Below, one piece after another: positions 34,491 through 44,154 of a stretch of 64,000 nt of DNA. The notes beneath the pieces were generated by a model that made no database searches, had not been told where the DNA came from, and saw only the letters and a list, made by a program, of their open reading frames with translations. The translations under genes were made by a program, and so were the position numbers. This DNA comes from Parvibaculum sp963975745 (GTDB lineage: Bacteria > Pseudomonadota > Alphaproteobacteria > Parvibaculales > Parvibaculaceae). Positions within the stretch are counted from its first letter, which is position 1. Each line of letters starts with the position of its first letter. The stretch lies in contig NZ_CAXBIB010000001.1 of the NCBI RefSeq assembly GCF_963975745.1, positions 1 through 64,000 of the forward strand, in the 5' to 3' direction.

Positions 34491-35792
34491 ATGTCCGTCA
34501 CCATAGCCGCGCCGCTGACGCTGCCCTGCGGCGCCACCTTGAAGAACCGCCTCGCCAAGGGCGCCATGACCGAAGGGCTGGGCGATGTGCAGAACCGCGC
34601 GACCGCGGCCCATGTCCGGCTCTATCGCCGCTGGGCCGCGGGCGGCGCCGGCATGCTGCTGACCGGCAATGTCCAGGTCGACCGCCGCTACATGGAGCGC
34701 CCCGGCAATGTGGCGATCGACGGCCCCCAGTCGAACGAGGCGATTGCCGCCTTGCGCGACTACGCCAGGGCCGGCACCGAAAACGGCACCCATCTCTGGA
34801 TGCAGATCTCCCATGCCGGCCGCCAGACGCCGGCCTCGGTCAACAAGGAGCCGGTCGCGCCCTCGGCAAAGCCGCTCGACATGCCGGGCGCCCAGTTCGG
34901 CAAGCCCCGCGCCATGACCGGCGCCGAGATCGAGGATGTGATCGGCCGCTTCGCCCATGCCGCCGCCATCGCCCGCGACACCGGCTTCACCGGCGTCCAG
35001 ATCCACGGCGCCCACGGCTATCTGATCTCCGAATTCCTCTCGCCCGACGTCAACAGCCGCAGCGACGAATGGGGCGGCAGCCTCGAAAACCGCGCCCGTC
35101 TGCTGCTCGAGATCGTCCGCGCGGTGCGCAAGGCGGTCGGCCCCGATTTCCCGCTCTCGGTAAAACTGAACTCGGCCGATTTCCAGCGCGGCGGCTTCTC
35201 CCATGACGATGCGATCCGCGTCGCCGCCTGGCTCGACGCCGAAGGCCTCGACCTGCTGGAGATTTCCGGCGGCACCTACGAGCAGCCGCGCCTGGTCGGT
35301 CTCGACGACATGACGCTGCATCCCGAGAAATCCGAGCCGCGCCGCGAAAGCACCATCGCCCGCGAGGCCTATTTCCTCGAATACGCAAAGGACATCCGCG
35401 CGGCGGTGAAAATGCCGCTGATGGTGACCGGCGGTTTCCGTACCGCCGCCGGCATGAACGCGGCGCTGGCCAGCGGCACGATGGATGTGGTCGGCATCGC
35501 CCGTCCGCTCTGCGTCGATCCGGCCATACCCGCAAAGCTCCTGTCCGGCGCGGCCGCGGAAACGCCTGCCTATGAGAAGACGCTGCGCCTCGGCCCCGGC
35601 CTGCTCGGGCCGCACAGCCGCATCAATCTGGTCAAGGCGCTCAATGGCTGGGGCCAGCAGGGCTGGTTCTGCCTGCAGCTGCTGCGCATGGGCGCCGGCG
35701 AGGACCCCGATCCGCGCATGGGCGTCTTCTCGGCCTTCCGCAACTACGCCAGGAACGAGGCGCGCGCAGCGGCCGCCCTGCAGCGGCCCTGA
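34491..35792 (+). CDS. NADH:flavin oxidoreductase, Old Yellow Enzyme family
   Basis: FMN-dependent oxidoreductase, 433 residues, single TIM barrel without the Fe-S and FAD domains of larger relatives. Motifs: LKNRLAKGAMTEGLG, LWMQISHAGRQTP, DTGFTGVQIHGAHGYLISEFLSP is the active-site region with the HxxH pair (HGAH), then SPDVNSRSDEWGGSLENRARLL, and VTGGFRTAAGMNAAL for phosphate binding. Substrate not predictable. ATG at 34491 after gggagaaa. An MBL-fold gene follows 17 bases downstream, so the two are probably co-transcribed. Confidence 0.9.
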   Translation: MSVTIAAPLTLPCGATLKNRLAKGAMTEGLGDVQNRATAAHVRLYRRWAAGGAGMLLTGNVQVDRRYMERPGNVAIDGPQSNEAIAALRDYARAGTENGTHLWMQISHAGRQTPASVNKEPVAPSAKPLDMPGAQFGKPRAMTGAEIEDVIGRFAHAAAIARDTGFTGVQIHGAHGYLISEFLSPDVNSRSDEWGGSLENRARLLLEIVRAVRKAVGPDFPLSVKLNSADFQRGGFSHDDAIRVAAWLDAEGLDLLEISGGTYEQPRLVGLDDMTLHPEKSEPRRESTIAREAYFLEYAKDIRAAVKMPLMVTGGFRTAAGMNAALASGTMDVVGIARPLCVDPAIPAKLLSGAAAETPAYEKTLRLGPGLLGPHSRINLVKALNGWGQQGWFCLQLLRMGAGEDPDPRMGVFSAFRNYARNEARAAAALQRP

Positions 35793-35809
35793 GCATCGAA
35801 GGAGACAGC

Positions 35810-36577
35810 GTGAAAATTGCGGAACGATGGTTCGAGCGGCGGCAGATGGATGACGGCGTCACGCTGATCTTCGAGCCGCATGTCCATCCCTTCATCCGTT
35901 GCAACATCTGGTTCGTGCGCGGCCGCGACCGCGACCTGGTGATCGACACCGGCACCGGCGTCTCGTCGCTGGCCGCCGAGATCGCCGGCCTCACCGGCAA
36001 TCCGCTGGTCGCGGTGGCGACCCACACCCATTACGACCATGTCGGCTCGCTGCATGAATTCGAGAACCGGCTGCTCCATCCCGGCGAAGCCGCGCAGATG
36101 GAACGCTACGAGGAATTCGCGGCGCTCTCGGCCGCCGCCTTCCCGGAAGAGATCCGCGAGGCGCTGGCCGGCTACGGCCTTGGCCGCGACGAGGTGCTGA
36201 TCGATGCGCTGCCCCATCGAGGCTTCGACATCGCCGCCTACAACGTGACCTCGACGCGGGCCACAGGCCTGATCGGCGAGGGCGACGCCGTCGATCTCGG
36301 CGACCGCCGCTTCGAGGTGCTGCATCTTCCGGGCCATTCGCCGGGCTCGATCGGCCTCTGGGAAGCGGAAACGCAGACGCTCTTTTCGGGCGACGCGATC
36401 TATGACGGCCCGCTGCTCGACGAGCTGCCGGGTTCCGACATCGCGGCCTATCTGAAGACCATCCGCCGTCTGCGCGGCATGGCGCCCCGCATCGTCCATG
36501 GCGGCCACGACCCGAGCTTCGACGGCGCCCGCCTCGTCGAACTCTGCGACGACTACCTGGCGCGGCGCGATATCTGA
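35810..36577 (+). CDS. MBL-fold metallo-hydrolase
   Basis: A 255-residue metallo-beta-lactamase-fold hydrolase without signal peptide. The metal motif HTHYDHVGS is intact (HxHxDH), with further ligands in LPGHSPGSIGLW, FSGDAIYDG and HGGHDPSF. The family includes glyoxalase II, lactonases and many unknowns; nothing here fixes the substrate. GTG at 35810 has gaaggag eight bases upstream. It is downstream of the flavin oxidoreductase gene, which suggests a shared catabolic route. Confidence 0.87.
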   Translation: MKIAERWFERRQMDDGVTLIFEPHVHPFIRCNIWFVRGRDRDLVIDTGTGVSSLAAEIAGLTGNPLVAVATHTHYDHVGSLHEFENRLLHPGEAAQMERYEEFAALSAAAFPEEIREALAGYGLGRDEVLIDALPHRGFDIAAYNVTSTRATGLIGEGDAVDLGDRRFEVLHLPGHSPGSIGLWEAETQTLFSGDAIYDGPLLDELPGSDIAAYLKTIRRLRGMAPRIVHGGHDPSFDGARLVELCDDYLARRDI

Positions 36578-37095
36578 ATTTCGGGAATTTTCATACGGCG
36601 CAACCCCGCTCTGGCGGAAGCCCCGGATTTTCCTGTCGGGCGTTCCCTCGCGGGGTTGCTTTTGGATGTGCTGCTCGCACTCGCCCGTGCTATAAAGCCG
36701 GGCCTATCTCCGTGCCGTCTGCCCGCGCGCTCAATTAGCGTCACGCTGGCGTCGGTGTTTTTCCGCGCTTTTCCCTTGGCCTAAACGGTTTACCGACCGG
36801 TCACGCATGAGAACAGCGTCGGGTCTTGGCAGTGGATCGCATCGTCTGTCTTTACAGGGATGCAACCTGCGTCGGTGGAGCCATCTTCGAAACCTCCTCC
36901 TTCGTGAGACAGGAAAATGCTACGCCTCTATTCGCAAAAAGGTCAAGAGAAATAAGGGTTTCTGGCGCATTGCTTGAGTCAGTCCTGCTGACCGATTTCG
37001 CGGCAATACCGTACACGGATCAACAGGGCACCTGACGCGCAACGAAAAAGGCCGGCGCTTGCGCGCCGGCCTTTCCTTCGTCTGTCCCCGGAGGA
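36578..37095. other. Gene-free stretch before the glnA terminator
   Basis: I see no supported gene in these 518 bases. A 69-codon frame (36826-37035) has no recognisable product and unusual codon use, so I do not call it. The right end holds the glnA terminator (37048-37074). Confidence 0.6.
37048..37074 (-). terminator. Terminator of the glnB-glnA operon
   Basis: Stem GGCCGGCGC / GCGCCGGCC with loop TTGC, extended by AAA/TTT pairs, lies just beyond the glnA stop. On the minus strand it is followed by a run TTTTTCG. Confidence 0.85.
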
Positions 37096-38502
<1,407 letters not shown>

Positions 38503-38643
38503 TTGATCCTCTTTTCCCTGTTGTCCTTTAGGGGGTACATGCGTCGGGCTCTCGCCCGCCTTTGATAATCGCCCGCGGCGCCCTGGGGCCCGCGTCGCGT
38601 CGTCTGTCGTCGGCGCCAGGGCGCCGGAACCGCGTCTGCGTTG

Positions 38644-38982
38644 CTAGATCGCCTCCACGCCGGTTTCGCCGGTACGGATGCGGATCGCTTCCTCGACCGA
38701 GGAAATGAAGATCTTGCCGTCGCCGATGCGGCCGGTGCGCGCAGCCTGCTGGATCGCTTCCACGGCCTTGGCCACCAGGTCGTCGTTGAGCACGACCTCG
38801 ATCTTCACCTTGGGCAGGAAATCCACCACATATTCGGCCCCGCGATAGAGCTCGGTATGGCCCTTCTGCCGGCCGAAGCCCTTGGCCTCGGTCACCGTGA
38901 TGCCTTGCAGCCCCACTTCCTGCAGCGCTTCCTTCACCTCGTCGAGCTTGAACGGCTTGATGATCGCCTCGATCTTTTTCAT
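38644..38982 (-). CDS. glnB: Nitrogen regulatory protein PII
   Basis: PII signal protein, 112 residues, trimeric, binding ATP/ADP and 2-oxoglutarate. MKKIEAIIKPFKLDEVKEAL start, T-loop GHTELYRGAEYVVDFLPKV with Tyr51 for uridylylation, and IGDGKIFISSVEEAIRIRTGE are all standard. Being next to glnA and not amtB, it is GlnB and not GlnK. A sigma-54-type promoter lies about 55 bases upstream of the start. Confidence 0.96.
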   Translation of the reverse strand: MKKIEAIIKPFKLDEVKEALQEVGLQGITVTEAKGFGRQKGHTELYRGAEYVVDFLPKVKIEVVLNDDLVAKAVEAIQQAARTGRIGDGKIFISSVEEAIRIRTGETGVEAI

Positions 38983-39035
38983 TCGTTCGCTTCCTTGCTT
39001 CCCGGGCTCGCCGCCCTCCGTTGCCCCTGATGGTT

Positions 39036-39051
39036 AGCACGGCCCGTGCCA
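39036..39051 (-). promoter_or_regulatory. Sigma-54-type promoter of glnB-glnA
   Basis: On the minus strand TGGCACGGGCCGTGCT has GG and GC separated by exactly 10 bases, the diagnostic -24/-12 spacing, and matches TGGCACG-N4-TTGCW except one position. It lies about 55 bases before the glnB ATG. This fits nitrogen control by NtrC and RpoN. Confidence 0.7.
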
Positions 39052-39122
39052 ACCCTTTCGGTGCCGGAAAGATATTTCGAATCAATGGCTTGGGTGAAAT
39101 GCCGCGAATCGCTGCCCGTCTG

Positions 39123-39143
39123 TTGTGCAGATGAAATGCACAA
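39123..39143. promoter_or_regulatory. Perfect palindrome, possible activator site upstream of glnB
   Basis: TTGTGCA, a 7-base spacer, then TGCACAA. It lies about 75 bases upstream of the sigma-54 promoter, where an NtrC site would be expected. The half-sites point outward compared with the usual GCAC...GTGC arrangement, so the identity of the protein is open. Confidence 0.45.
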
Positions 39144-39262
39144 GAAATAGTCAGTAAGGTGCAAAAACAGGCAGCGGGTTAATGCTGGCTCGAATGGCGG
39201 CGCATCCGATCCTTTCGGCGGGTGATTGACAGCCTCGGCCGGCCCCGCGACAAACGCCGCGA

Positions 39263-39278
39263 CGTTTCACGTGAAAAG
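39263..39278. promoter_or_regulatory. parS-like palindrome
   Basis: CGTTTCACGTGAAAAG contains the perfect 12-bp core TTTCACGTGAAA and matches 13 of 16 bases of the ParB site TGTTTCACGTGAAACA. It is 10 bases upstream of the aminotransferase start codon. Confidence 0.45.
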
Positions 39279-39287
39279 GCGAGGGCG

Positions 39288-40463
39288 ATGCGGGCGGCGA
39301 GCCGGGTATTTGCGGGTCTGGGCACGACCATCTTCACCACCATGTCGGCGCTGGCCGCCGAGCATGGCGCCATCAATCTCGGCCAGGGCTTCCCCGACGA
39401 CGAGGGCCCCGACGATATCCGCGCCGTCGCCGCCAGGGCGATCATGGACGGCCCCAACCAGTATCCGCCGATGATGGGCATGCCCGCGCTGCGCCAGGCC
39501 GTCGCCGCCGCCAACAGGCGCTTCTACGGCCTCGATATCGACTGGCAGTCCGAAGTCATGGTCACCTCCGGCGCCACCGAGGCCCTGGCCGACTGCCTGA
39601 TGGGCCTCCTGAACCCCGGCGACGAGGCGATCCTGATCGAACCCGCCTATGACAGCTACAGGCCGATTATCGAGGCCGTGGGCGCGAAAGTCGTGACCGT
39701 GGCCCTTGAGCCGCCGCACTGGTCGCTGCCGCTCCAGGCGCTTGAGGCGGCCTTCTCCGACCGGACCAAGCTGATCCTGCTCAACACGCCGATGAACCCG
39801 ACCGGCAAGGTCTTCGCCCGCGCCGAGCTCGAGGCCATCGCCGCCCTGATGATCCGTCACGATGCCTATGCGGTCTGCGACGAGGTCTATGAACATCTGG
39901 TCTTTTCGGGCGCCGCCCATATCCCGCTGATGACGCTGCCCGGCATGCGCGAGCGGACCTTGCGCATCGGCTCGGCCGGCAAGACCTTTTCCCTGACCGG
40001 CTGGCGCATCGGCTATGTCACCGGTCCGGCCGCCCTGTTGGCGCCGGTCGCAAAGACCCATCAGTTCGTCACCTTCACCACGCCGCCGCCGCTGCAACTG
40101 GCCATCGCCTGGGGCCTCGAACAGGATGACGCCTATTTCGCGAGCCTCGCCGCGTCGCTGGAGGCCAAGCGCGACCGGCTAGCGAAGGGCCTCGCCGATG
40201 CCGGCCTCGATGTTCTGCCCACGGACGGAACCTATTTCATCTCCGCCGATTTCAGGGCTCTCGGCTTCAATGGCAGCGACGACGACTTCTGCCGCGAGAT
40301 CACCGTCAAGGCGAAAGTCTCGGCGATCCCGGTCTCGGCCTTCTACGCCGACCCCGCCAAGGCGCCGCAACACCTCGCCCGCTTCTGCTTCTGCAAGCAG
40401 GACGCGGTGCTCGATGAGGCGAGTGCGCGGTTGAAGGTCTGGGCGAAGGGCAGGGGCGCGTGA
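39288..40463 (+). CDS. Class I/II PLP-dependent aminotransferase
   Basis: A 391-residue fold type I aminotransferase. Motifs: INLGQGFPDDEGPDDI, NQYPPMMGMPALRQAV, MVTSGATEALADCLMGL, LLNTPMNPTGKVF, CDEVYEHLVF, and the PLP lysine in GSAGKTFSLTGWRIGY. This pattern fits the kynurenine/methionine aminotransferase (YbdL-like) branch; the amino donor is not predictable. ATG at 39288 after gaggg gives MRAASRVFAGLGTTIF. Its stop overlaps the GTG of the following esterase gene. Confidence 0.88.
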   Translation: MRAASRVFAGLGTTIFTTMSALAAEHGAINLGQGFPDDEGPDDIRAVAARAIMDGPNQYPPMMGMPALRQAVAAANRRFYGLDIDWQSEVMVTSGATEALADCLMGLLNPGDEAILIEPAYDSYRPIIEAVGAKVVTVALEPPHWSLPLQALEAAFSDRTKLILLNTPMNPTGKVFARAELEAIAALMIRHDAYAVCDEVYEHLVFSGAAHIPLMTLPGMRERTLRIGSAGKTFSLTGWRIGYVTGPAALLAPVAKTHQFVTFTTPPPLQLAIAWGLEQDDAYFASLAASLEAKRDRLAKGLADAGLDVLPTDGTYFISADFRALGFNGSDDDFCREITVKAKVSAIPVSAFYADPAKAPQHLARFCFCKQDAVLDEASARLKVWAKGRGA

Positions 40464-41131
40464 CGCTGGCTGCGCAGCGCCGTCCCGCCGTCTCCGGCAA
40501 GCCCGCCTGGCTGACCGTCTTCCTGCATGGCTATGGCTCTTCCGGCGCCGAGCTGATGTCCTTCGCCGACTACTGGCAATCCTCGATGCCCGATGTCGCC
40601 TTCGCCGCGCCGGACGGTCCGGCGCCCGCGAGGGATGGCGGCTTCCAGTGGATCGGCAAGCGCCCGGCCGGCGACCCGCGCCTCTACGACGATGCGGTCG
40701 AGGCCGCGCCGGCGCTTAATGCCTTTCTCGACGCCGAACTCGCGAAGAACAATCTCGGTCCCGAACGCCTCGCCCTTGTCGGCTTCAGCCAGGGCACGGT
40801 GATGGCGCTGCATCTGGGTCTGCGCCGTGCCGTCGCGCCGGCGGCCGTGCTGGGCTTTTCGGGCGGCCTTGTCGGCGCCGACAGGCTGGCCGCCGAGATG
40901 ACCTCGAAGCCGCCCGTCATGCTGGTGCATGGCGAACAGGATGCGCTGGCGCCGCTCTACGGCATGATGATGTCGGTGAAGACGCTTTCCCAGGCGGGTG
41001 TCGTCTGTCAGGGCCTGCCGATCCCCGGCCTCGGCCATGAGGTCAATGCCGATGCGCTGATCTATGGCGCGCGCTTCCTGCTCTCGGCCTTCGCCTTCCG
41101 CGCCCGTCACGCCGCCCCGGATGCCGGCTGA
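40460..41131 (+). CDS. Phospholipase/carboxylesterase family hydrolase
   Basis: A 223-residue alpha/beta hydrolase of the phospholipase/carboxylesterase (acyl-protein thioesterase-like) family. Oxyanion segment VFLHGYGSSGAEL, nucleophile elbow GFSQGTVMAL, acid in VHGEQDALAP and base in GLGHEVNADAL. GTG at 40460 overlaps the aminotransferase stop (GTGA), so translation is coupled. The substrate is probably a short-chain ester but not identified. Confidence 0.87.
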   Translation: MTLAAQRRPAVSGKPAWLTVFLHGYGSSGAELMSFADYWQSSMPDVAFAAPDGPAPARDGGFQWIGKRPAGDPRLYDDAVEAAPALNAFLDAELAKNNLGPERLALVGFSQGTVMALHLGLRRAVAPAAVLGFSGGLVGADRLAAEMTSKPPVMLVHGEQDALAPLYGMMMSVKTLSQAGVVCQGLPIPGLGHEVNADALIYGARFLLSAFAFRARHAAPDAG

Positions 41132-41252
41132 CGCAGCGGCGCCGTGCCGCGCGGCCCGCCGCTGGACAGCGCGGGCCGAGCGGTTATTCTCTGCCGCCAA
41201 TGGTTAGCATCACGAACTAAAATTCGTCAGAAAATCCGAGGGAGCGCCTTTC

Positions 41253-42806
41253 ATGTCCGACAAACTCGACCCCCGCATGCCCGTGCTGGTCGGCTGCGGC
41301 CAGCTGGTCCAGAAGGAAAAGGATGTCGAAAAGGCGCTCTCGCCGATGCATCTGATGGCCGATGCCGCCCGCGCCGCCGCTGCCGACACCGGGCTGGGCG
41401 ACAAGCTCTGGGCCGCCATCGACAATGTCACGACGGTGCGCTTCATCACCGACAGCCCGGATTCGGGGAGGCTGCCTTTCGGCCGCTACCCCAATGCGGC
41501 AAAGACGCTGGCCAACATGCTGGGCGCCAACCCGGCAAAGACCTGCTACGGCCCGACCGGCGGCAACACGCCGCAAATGCTGGTCAACCACACCGCCGAG
41601 CTGATCGCGCGCGGCGACACGCAAGTGGCGCTGGTCGCCGGCTCGGAATGTTTCGGCACGTTGATGCGCGCGCTGGGGCAGGGCAAGCAGCTCCCCTGGC
41701 ACGACGAAAATCCCGGCGGCACCCGCATCGACATCGGCACCGAGAAGGCCGGCGTCACCGAAACCGAAAAGCGCCACAAGCTGCAATTCCCGGTCAACAT
41801 CTATCCGATGTTCGAAAACGCCATTCGCGGCGCCAGGGGCCGCTCCGTCCGCGATCATCAGCTTGCCGTCGGCCGGCTGATGGCGCCTTTCACGGAAGTC
41901 GCGGCGAAGCACCCGCAGGCCTGGTTCCCCATCGCCCGCACGGCAGAGGAAATCGCCACCCCGACCGACGACAACCGCTATGTCGGCTTCCCCTACACGA
42001 AATACATGAATGCCATCATGCAGGTCGATCAGGCCGCCGCGGTGGTGATGATGTCGGTCGAGAAGGCGCGCGCGCTTGGCATTCCGCAATCGAAATGGGT
42101 CTTCCTGCATGGCTGCGCCGATGCCAACGATCTCTGGTATCCGACCGAGCGCGTCAATTTCCATTCCTCGCCGGCCATCCGCATGATGGGCCGCAAGGCC
42201 TTCGCGATGTCGGGCTGGAACATTGGCGAGATCGACTATTTCGATCTCTATTCCTGCTTCCCCTCGGCCGTGCAGATCGGCCGCGACGAACTCGGCATCG
42301 CCGAAGACGATCCGCGCCCGCTGACCGTCACCGGCGGCCTTCCCTATTTCGGCGGCGCCGGCAACAACTACGTCATGCACTCGATCGCGACCATGATGGA
42401 CAAGCTGCGCGCGAAGCCGGGCAGCAAAGGCCTCTGCACCTCGAACGGCTGGTACGTCACGAAGCACGGCCTCGGCCTCTATTCGACGACGCCGCGCGAA
42501 GGCAGATGGGAGCGCGAGAGCCCGGCGACCTATCAGGCCGAGATCGACGCCGAAAAGCATCCGAAGGTCGAGGAAAAGCCCAACGGCAAGGCGAAGATCG
42601 AGACCTACACCGTGGTCCATGGCCGCGGCGGCGCCGAATTCGCGATCCTGTTCGGCCGCATGGCCGACAGCGACGCCCGCTTCGTCGCCCACACGCCCAA
42701 CGATCCGGCGACGCTTCAGGACATGCTGACCCGCGACCAGCTCGGCCGCCCCGGCACCGTCCAGTCCTTCGCCGACGGCAGCGTCAACATCTTCACGCCT
42801 GATTAA
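41253..42806 (+). CDS. Thiolase-like acetyl-CoA acetyltransferase (SCP-x type)
   Basis: A 517-residue thiolase-superfamily protein. The N-terminal part has MPVLVGCGQLVQKEKDVEKA, VALVAGSECFGTL and the C-terminal thiolase half has DLYSCFPSAVQIGRDELGI and VTGGLPYFGGAGNNYVMHS. A C-terminal extension of about 90 residues (YTVVHGRGGAEFAILFGRM) is the form seen in actinobacterial and proteobacterial SCP-x-like thiolases of sterol or lipid breakdown. The active-site Cys of classical thiolases is not in the usual place, so the reaction is uncertain. ATG at 41253 after gagggagc. Confidence 0.83.
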   Translation: MSDKLDPRMPVLVGCGQLVQKEKDVEKALSPMHLMADAARAAAADTGLGDKLWAAIDNVTTVRFITDSPDSGRLPFGRYPNAAKTLANMLGANPAKTCYGPTGGNTPQMLVNHTAELIARGDTQVALVAGSECFGTLMRALGQGKQLPWHDENPGGTRIDIGTEKAGVTETEKRHKLQFPVNIYPMFENAIRGARGRSVRDHQLAVGRLMAPFTEVAAKHPQAWFPIARTAEEIATPTDDNRYVGFPYTKYMNAIMQVDQAAAVVMMSVEKARALGIPQSKWVFLHGCADANDLWYPTERVNFHSSPAIRMMGRKAFAMSGWNIGEIDYFDLYSCFPSAVQIGRDELGIAEDDPRPLTVTGGLPYFGGAGNNYVMHSIATMMDKLRAKPGSKGLCTSNGWYVTKHGLGLYSTTPREGRWERESPATYQAEIDAEKHPKVEEKPNGKAKIETYTVVHGRGGAEFAILFGRMADSDARFVAHTPNDPATLQDMLTRDQLGRPGTVQSFADGSVNIFTPD

Positions 42807-42814
42807 ATAAAGAC

Positions 42815-42856
42815 GTCATTGCCGGGTCGAACCGAAGGTCCGTGACCCGGCAATCC
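42815..42856. repeat. Dispersed TTGCCGGG/CCCGGCAA hairpin, copy 2
   Basis: A perfect 11-bp stem ATTGCCGGGTC / GACCCGGCAAT with a 15-base loop. It begins 8 bases beyond the thiolase stop and separates it from a convergent gene, so it may also serve as a terminator. It shares flanks and arms with the element at 1778-1819. Confidence 0.75.
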
Positions 42857-42867
42857 AGAAGCACAGA

Positions 42868-43275
42868 TCACACGGCCGGTTTTGTGGCCTTCTCTACAAG
42901 TCGCTTGAACTCAATCGGTGTCGCAATCAACGGAAAGTTGATATTTCCAACACCTGTTCCTCGAACAATAACGCGTCCATATCCAAGCATTCGACCAAGA
43001 ATGCCTTGTCGCAGGTTTGTCCCCTCAATCCGCCTAATGTCGATCTCGTCAACATTCCGGGAGATAACACCCCGCTTGTAGATGACCCGCTTATTGGTGA
43101 TGACAAATTCTTTCAGGTAGTAGCTCAACACCATATATGCGGCGATGATGGGACCTATGATTATTGTGAAACCTATGATGAAGATGATCGCAGCGAAGAC
43201 CAGATAAATCCAATGTATCTGCGCCTCCCCTAATACCTGTTCGTCCGATTCAAGGACTTCTGCCACATATCCCAC
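42868..43275 (-). CDS. bPH2-domain membrane protein (YdbS-like)
   Basis: A 135-residue protein with a short N-terminal YVAEVLESDEQVLGEAQ start, two closely spaced membrane segments (IYLVFAAIIFIIGFTI and IIGPIIAAYMVLSYYL), and a bacterial PH-type domain (FVITNKRVIYKRGVISRNVDEIDIRRIEG, GRMLGYGRVIVRGTG). Homologues are small membrane proteins without a known function. GTG at 43275 fits the family and has a GGGGGAG run upstream. The gene and the stretch to its right are clearly AT-richer than the neighbours, a sign of acquisition. Confidence 0.8.
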   Translation of the reverse strand: MGYVAEVLESDEQVLGEAQIHWIYLVFAAIIFIIGFTIIIGPIIAAYMVLSYYLKEFVITNKRVIYKRGVISRNVDEIDIRRIEGTNLRQGILGRMLGYGRVIVRGTGVGNINFPLIATPIEFKRLVEKATKPAV

Positions 43276-43472
43276 GTTGGTCTCCCCCAAGTTGGTCTAT
43301 ACTTTCGCTCACCGATCAAGATTGTACTGTCATAAATTTTCATAGTGAATGTATCTCTTTATTTTCATTACGACCATCAGCTGTTTGGCCGCTGACGGCA
43401 GCAGTCTTGCTACTAGTTCAATAGGGCGATACTCCCTCTGCATCGAATATTGAATGTGCAAGGACTCCACCC

Positions 43473-44054
43473 ATGCCCACCATCTACATGATCCGCCACG
43501 GCGAGGCCGCTGCCGGCTGGGACGCCGATACCGATCCGGGCCTCAGCGACAGGGGCCGCGCGCAATCCGAAGCCGTCGCCCGCGAGATCGAGGCGCGTGT
43601 CGGCCGCAAGCTGCCGCTTCTGTCGTCGCCGCTTCGCCGCTGCCGCGAGACCAGCGAACCGCTGGCCGCAAGCTGGGCCGACAGCGCCGCCATCGAGCCC
43701 CGCGTCGCCGAAATCCCCTCGCCGATCGAAGACCTCGCCGAACGCGGCCCCTGGCTGCGCCGCCTGATGGCCGGCAGCTGGGCCGAAGCGCTGACGCCGG
43801 ACAACACCGGTCACGGCAAGGTCGATCTGGCGGCCTGGCGGCAGGCGGTCGTCGATGCGCTGCTGGAGCGCCGCGAGGACACGGTGATCTTCTCCCACTT
43901 CATCGCCATCAACGTCGCCACCGGCGCCGCCCTCGGCGACGACCGCCTGATCTCCTTCCGCCCCGACAATTGTTCGGTCACCATCTTCGAGACCTCGGGC
44001 ACGGCGCTGAAGCTGGTCGAGCAGGGCAGGGAAGCCGAAACGAAGGTCAACTAG
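43473..44054 (+). CDS. Histidine phosphatase family protein (SixA/PhoE-like)
   Basis: A 193-residue phosphatase of the histidine phosphatase superfamily with the RHG motif (IYMIRHGEAAAGWD), the second Arg region (LLSSPLRRCRETSEPL) and the C-terminal His in VIFSHFIAINVA. The size fits SixA, phosphohistidine phosphatase, or a small phosphoglycerate mutase relative. ATG at 43473. It stands alone between AT-rich DNA and the sulfatase gene. Confidence 0.85.
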   Translation: MPTIYMIRHGEAAAGWDADTDPGLSDRGRAQSEAVAREIEARVGRKLPLLSSPLRRCRETSEPLAASWADSAAIEPRVAEIPSPIEDLAERGPWLRRLMAGSWAEALTPDNTGHGKVDLAAWRQAVVDALLERREDTVIFSHFIAINVATGAALGDDRLISFRPDNCSVTIFETSGTALKLVEQGREAETKVN

Positions 44055-44154
44055 CGCCGCCTTCGGGAACCTCGTAATCGCCGCTTGTTCTTCGCCGGCC
44101 GCACCTATTTAATGATAACCATTAGAACAGGCGCGAACCGGGGAGGGACGGGCG

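Larger units (their letters stand above)
38983..39287. other. Divergent regulatory region between glnB and the aminotransferase gene
   Basis: No gene is supported. The region contains a sigma-54-type promoter for glnB (39036-39051), a perfect TTGTGCA/TGCACAA palindrome (39123-39143) and a parS-like palindrome (39263-39278). Confidence 0.7.

Noticed and set aside
34422..35206. Long overlapping frames inside GC-rich genes (for example in the 34-48 kb part)
   Set aside because: They are shadows caused by high third-position GC; products are Arg/Ala/Pro-rich without family features.
36826..37035. 69-codon plus-strand frame before glnA
   Set aside because: No recognisable product, no Shine-Dalgarno, and it ends close to the glnA terminator.
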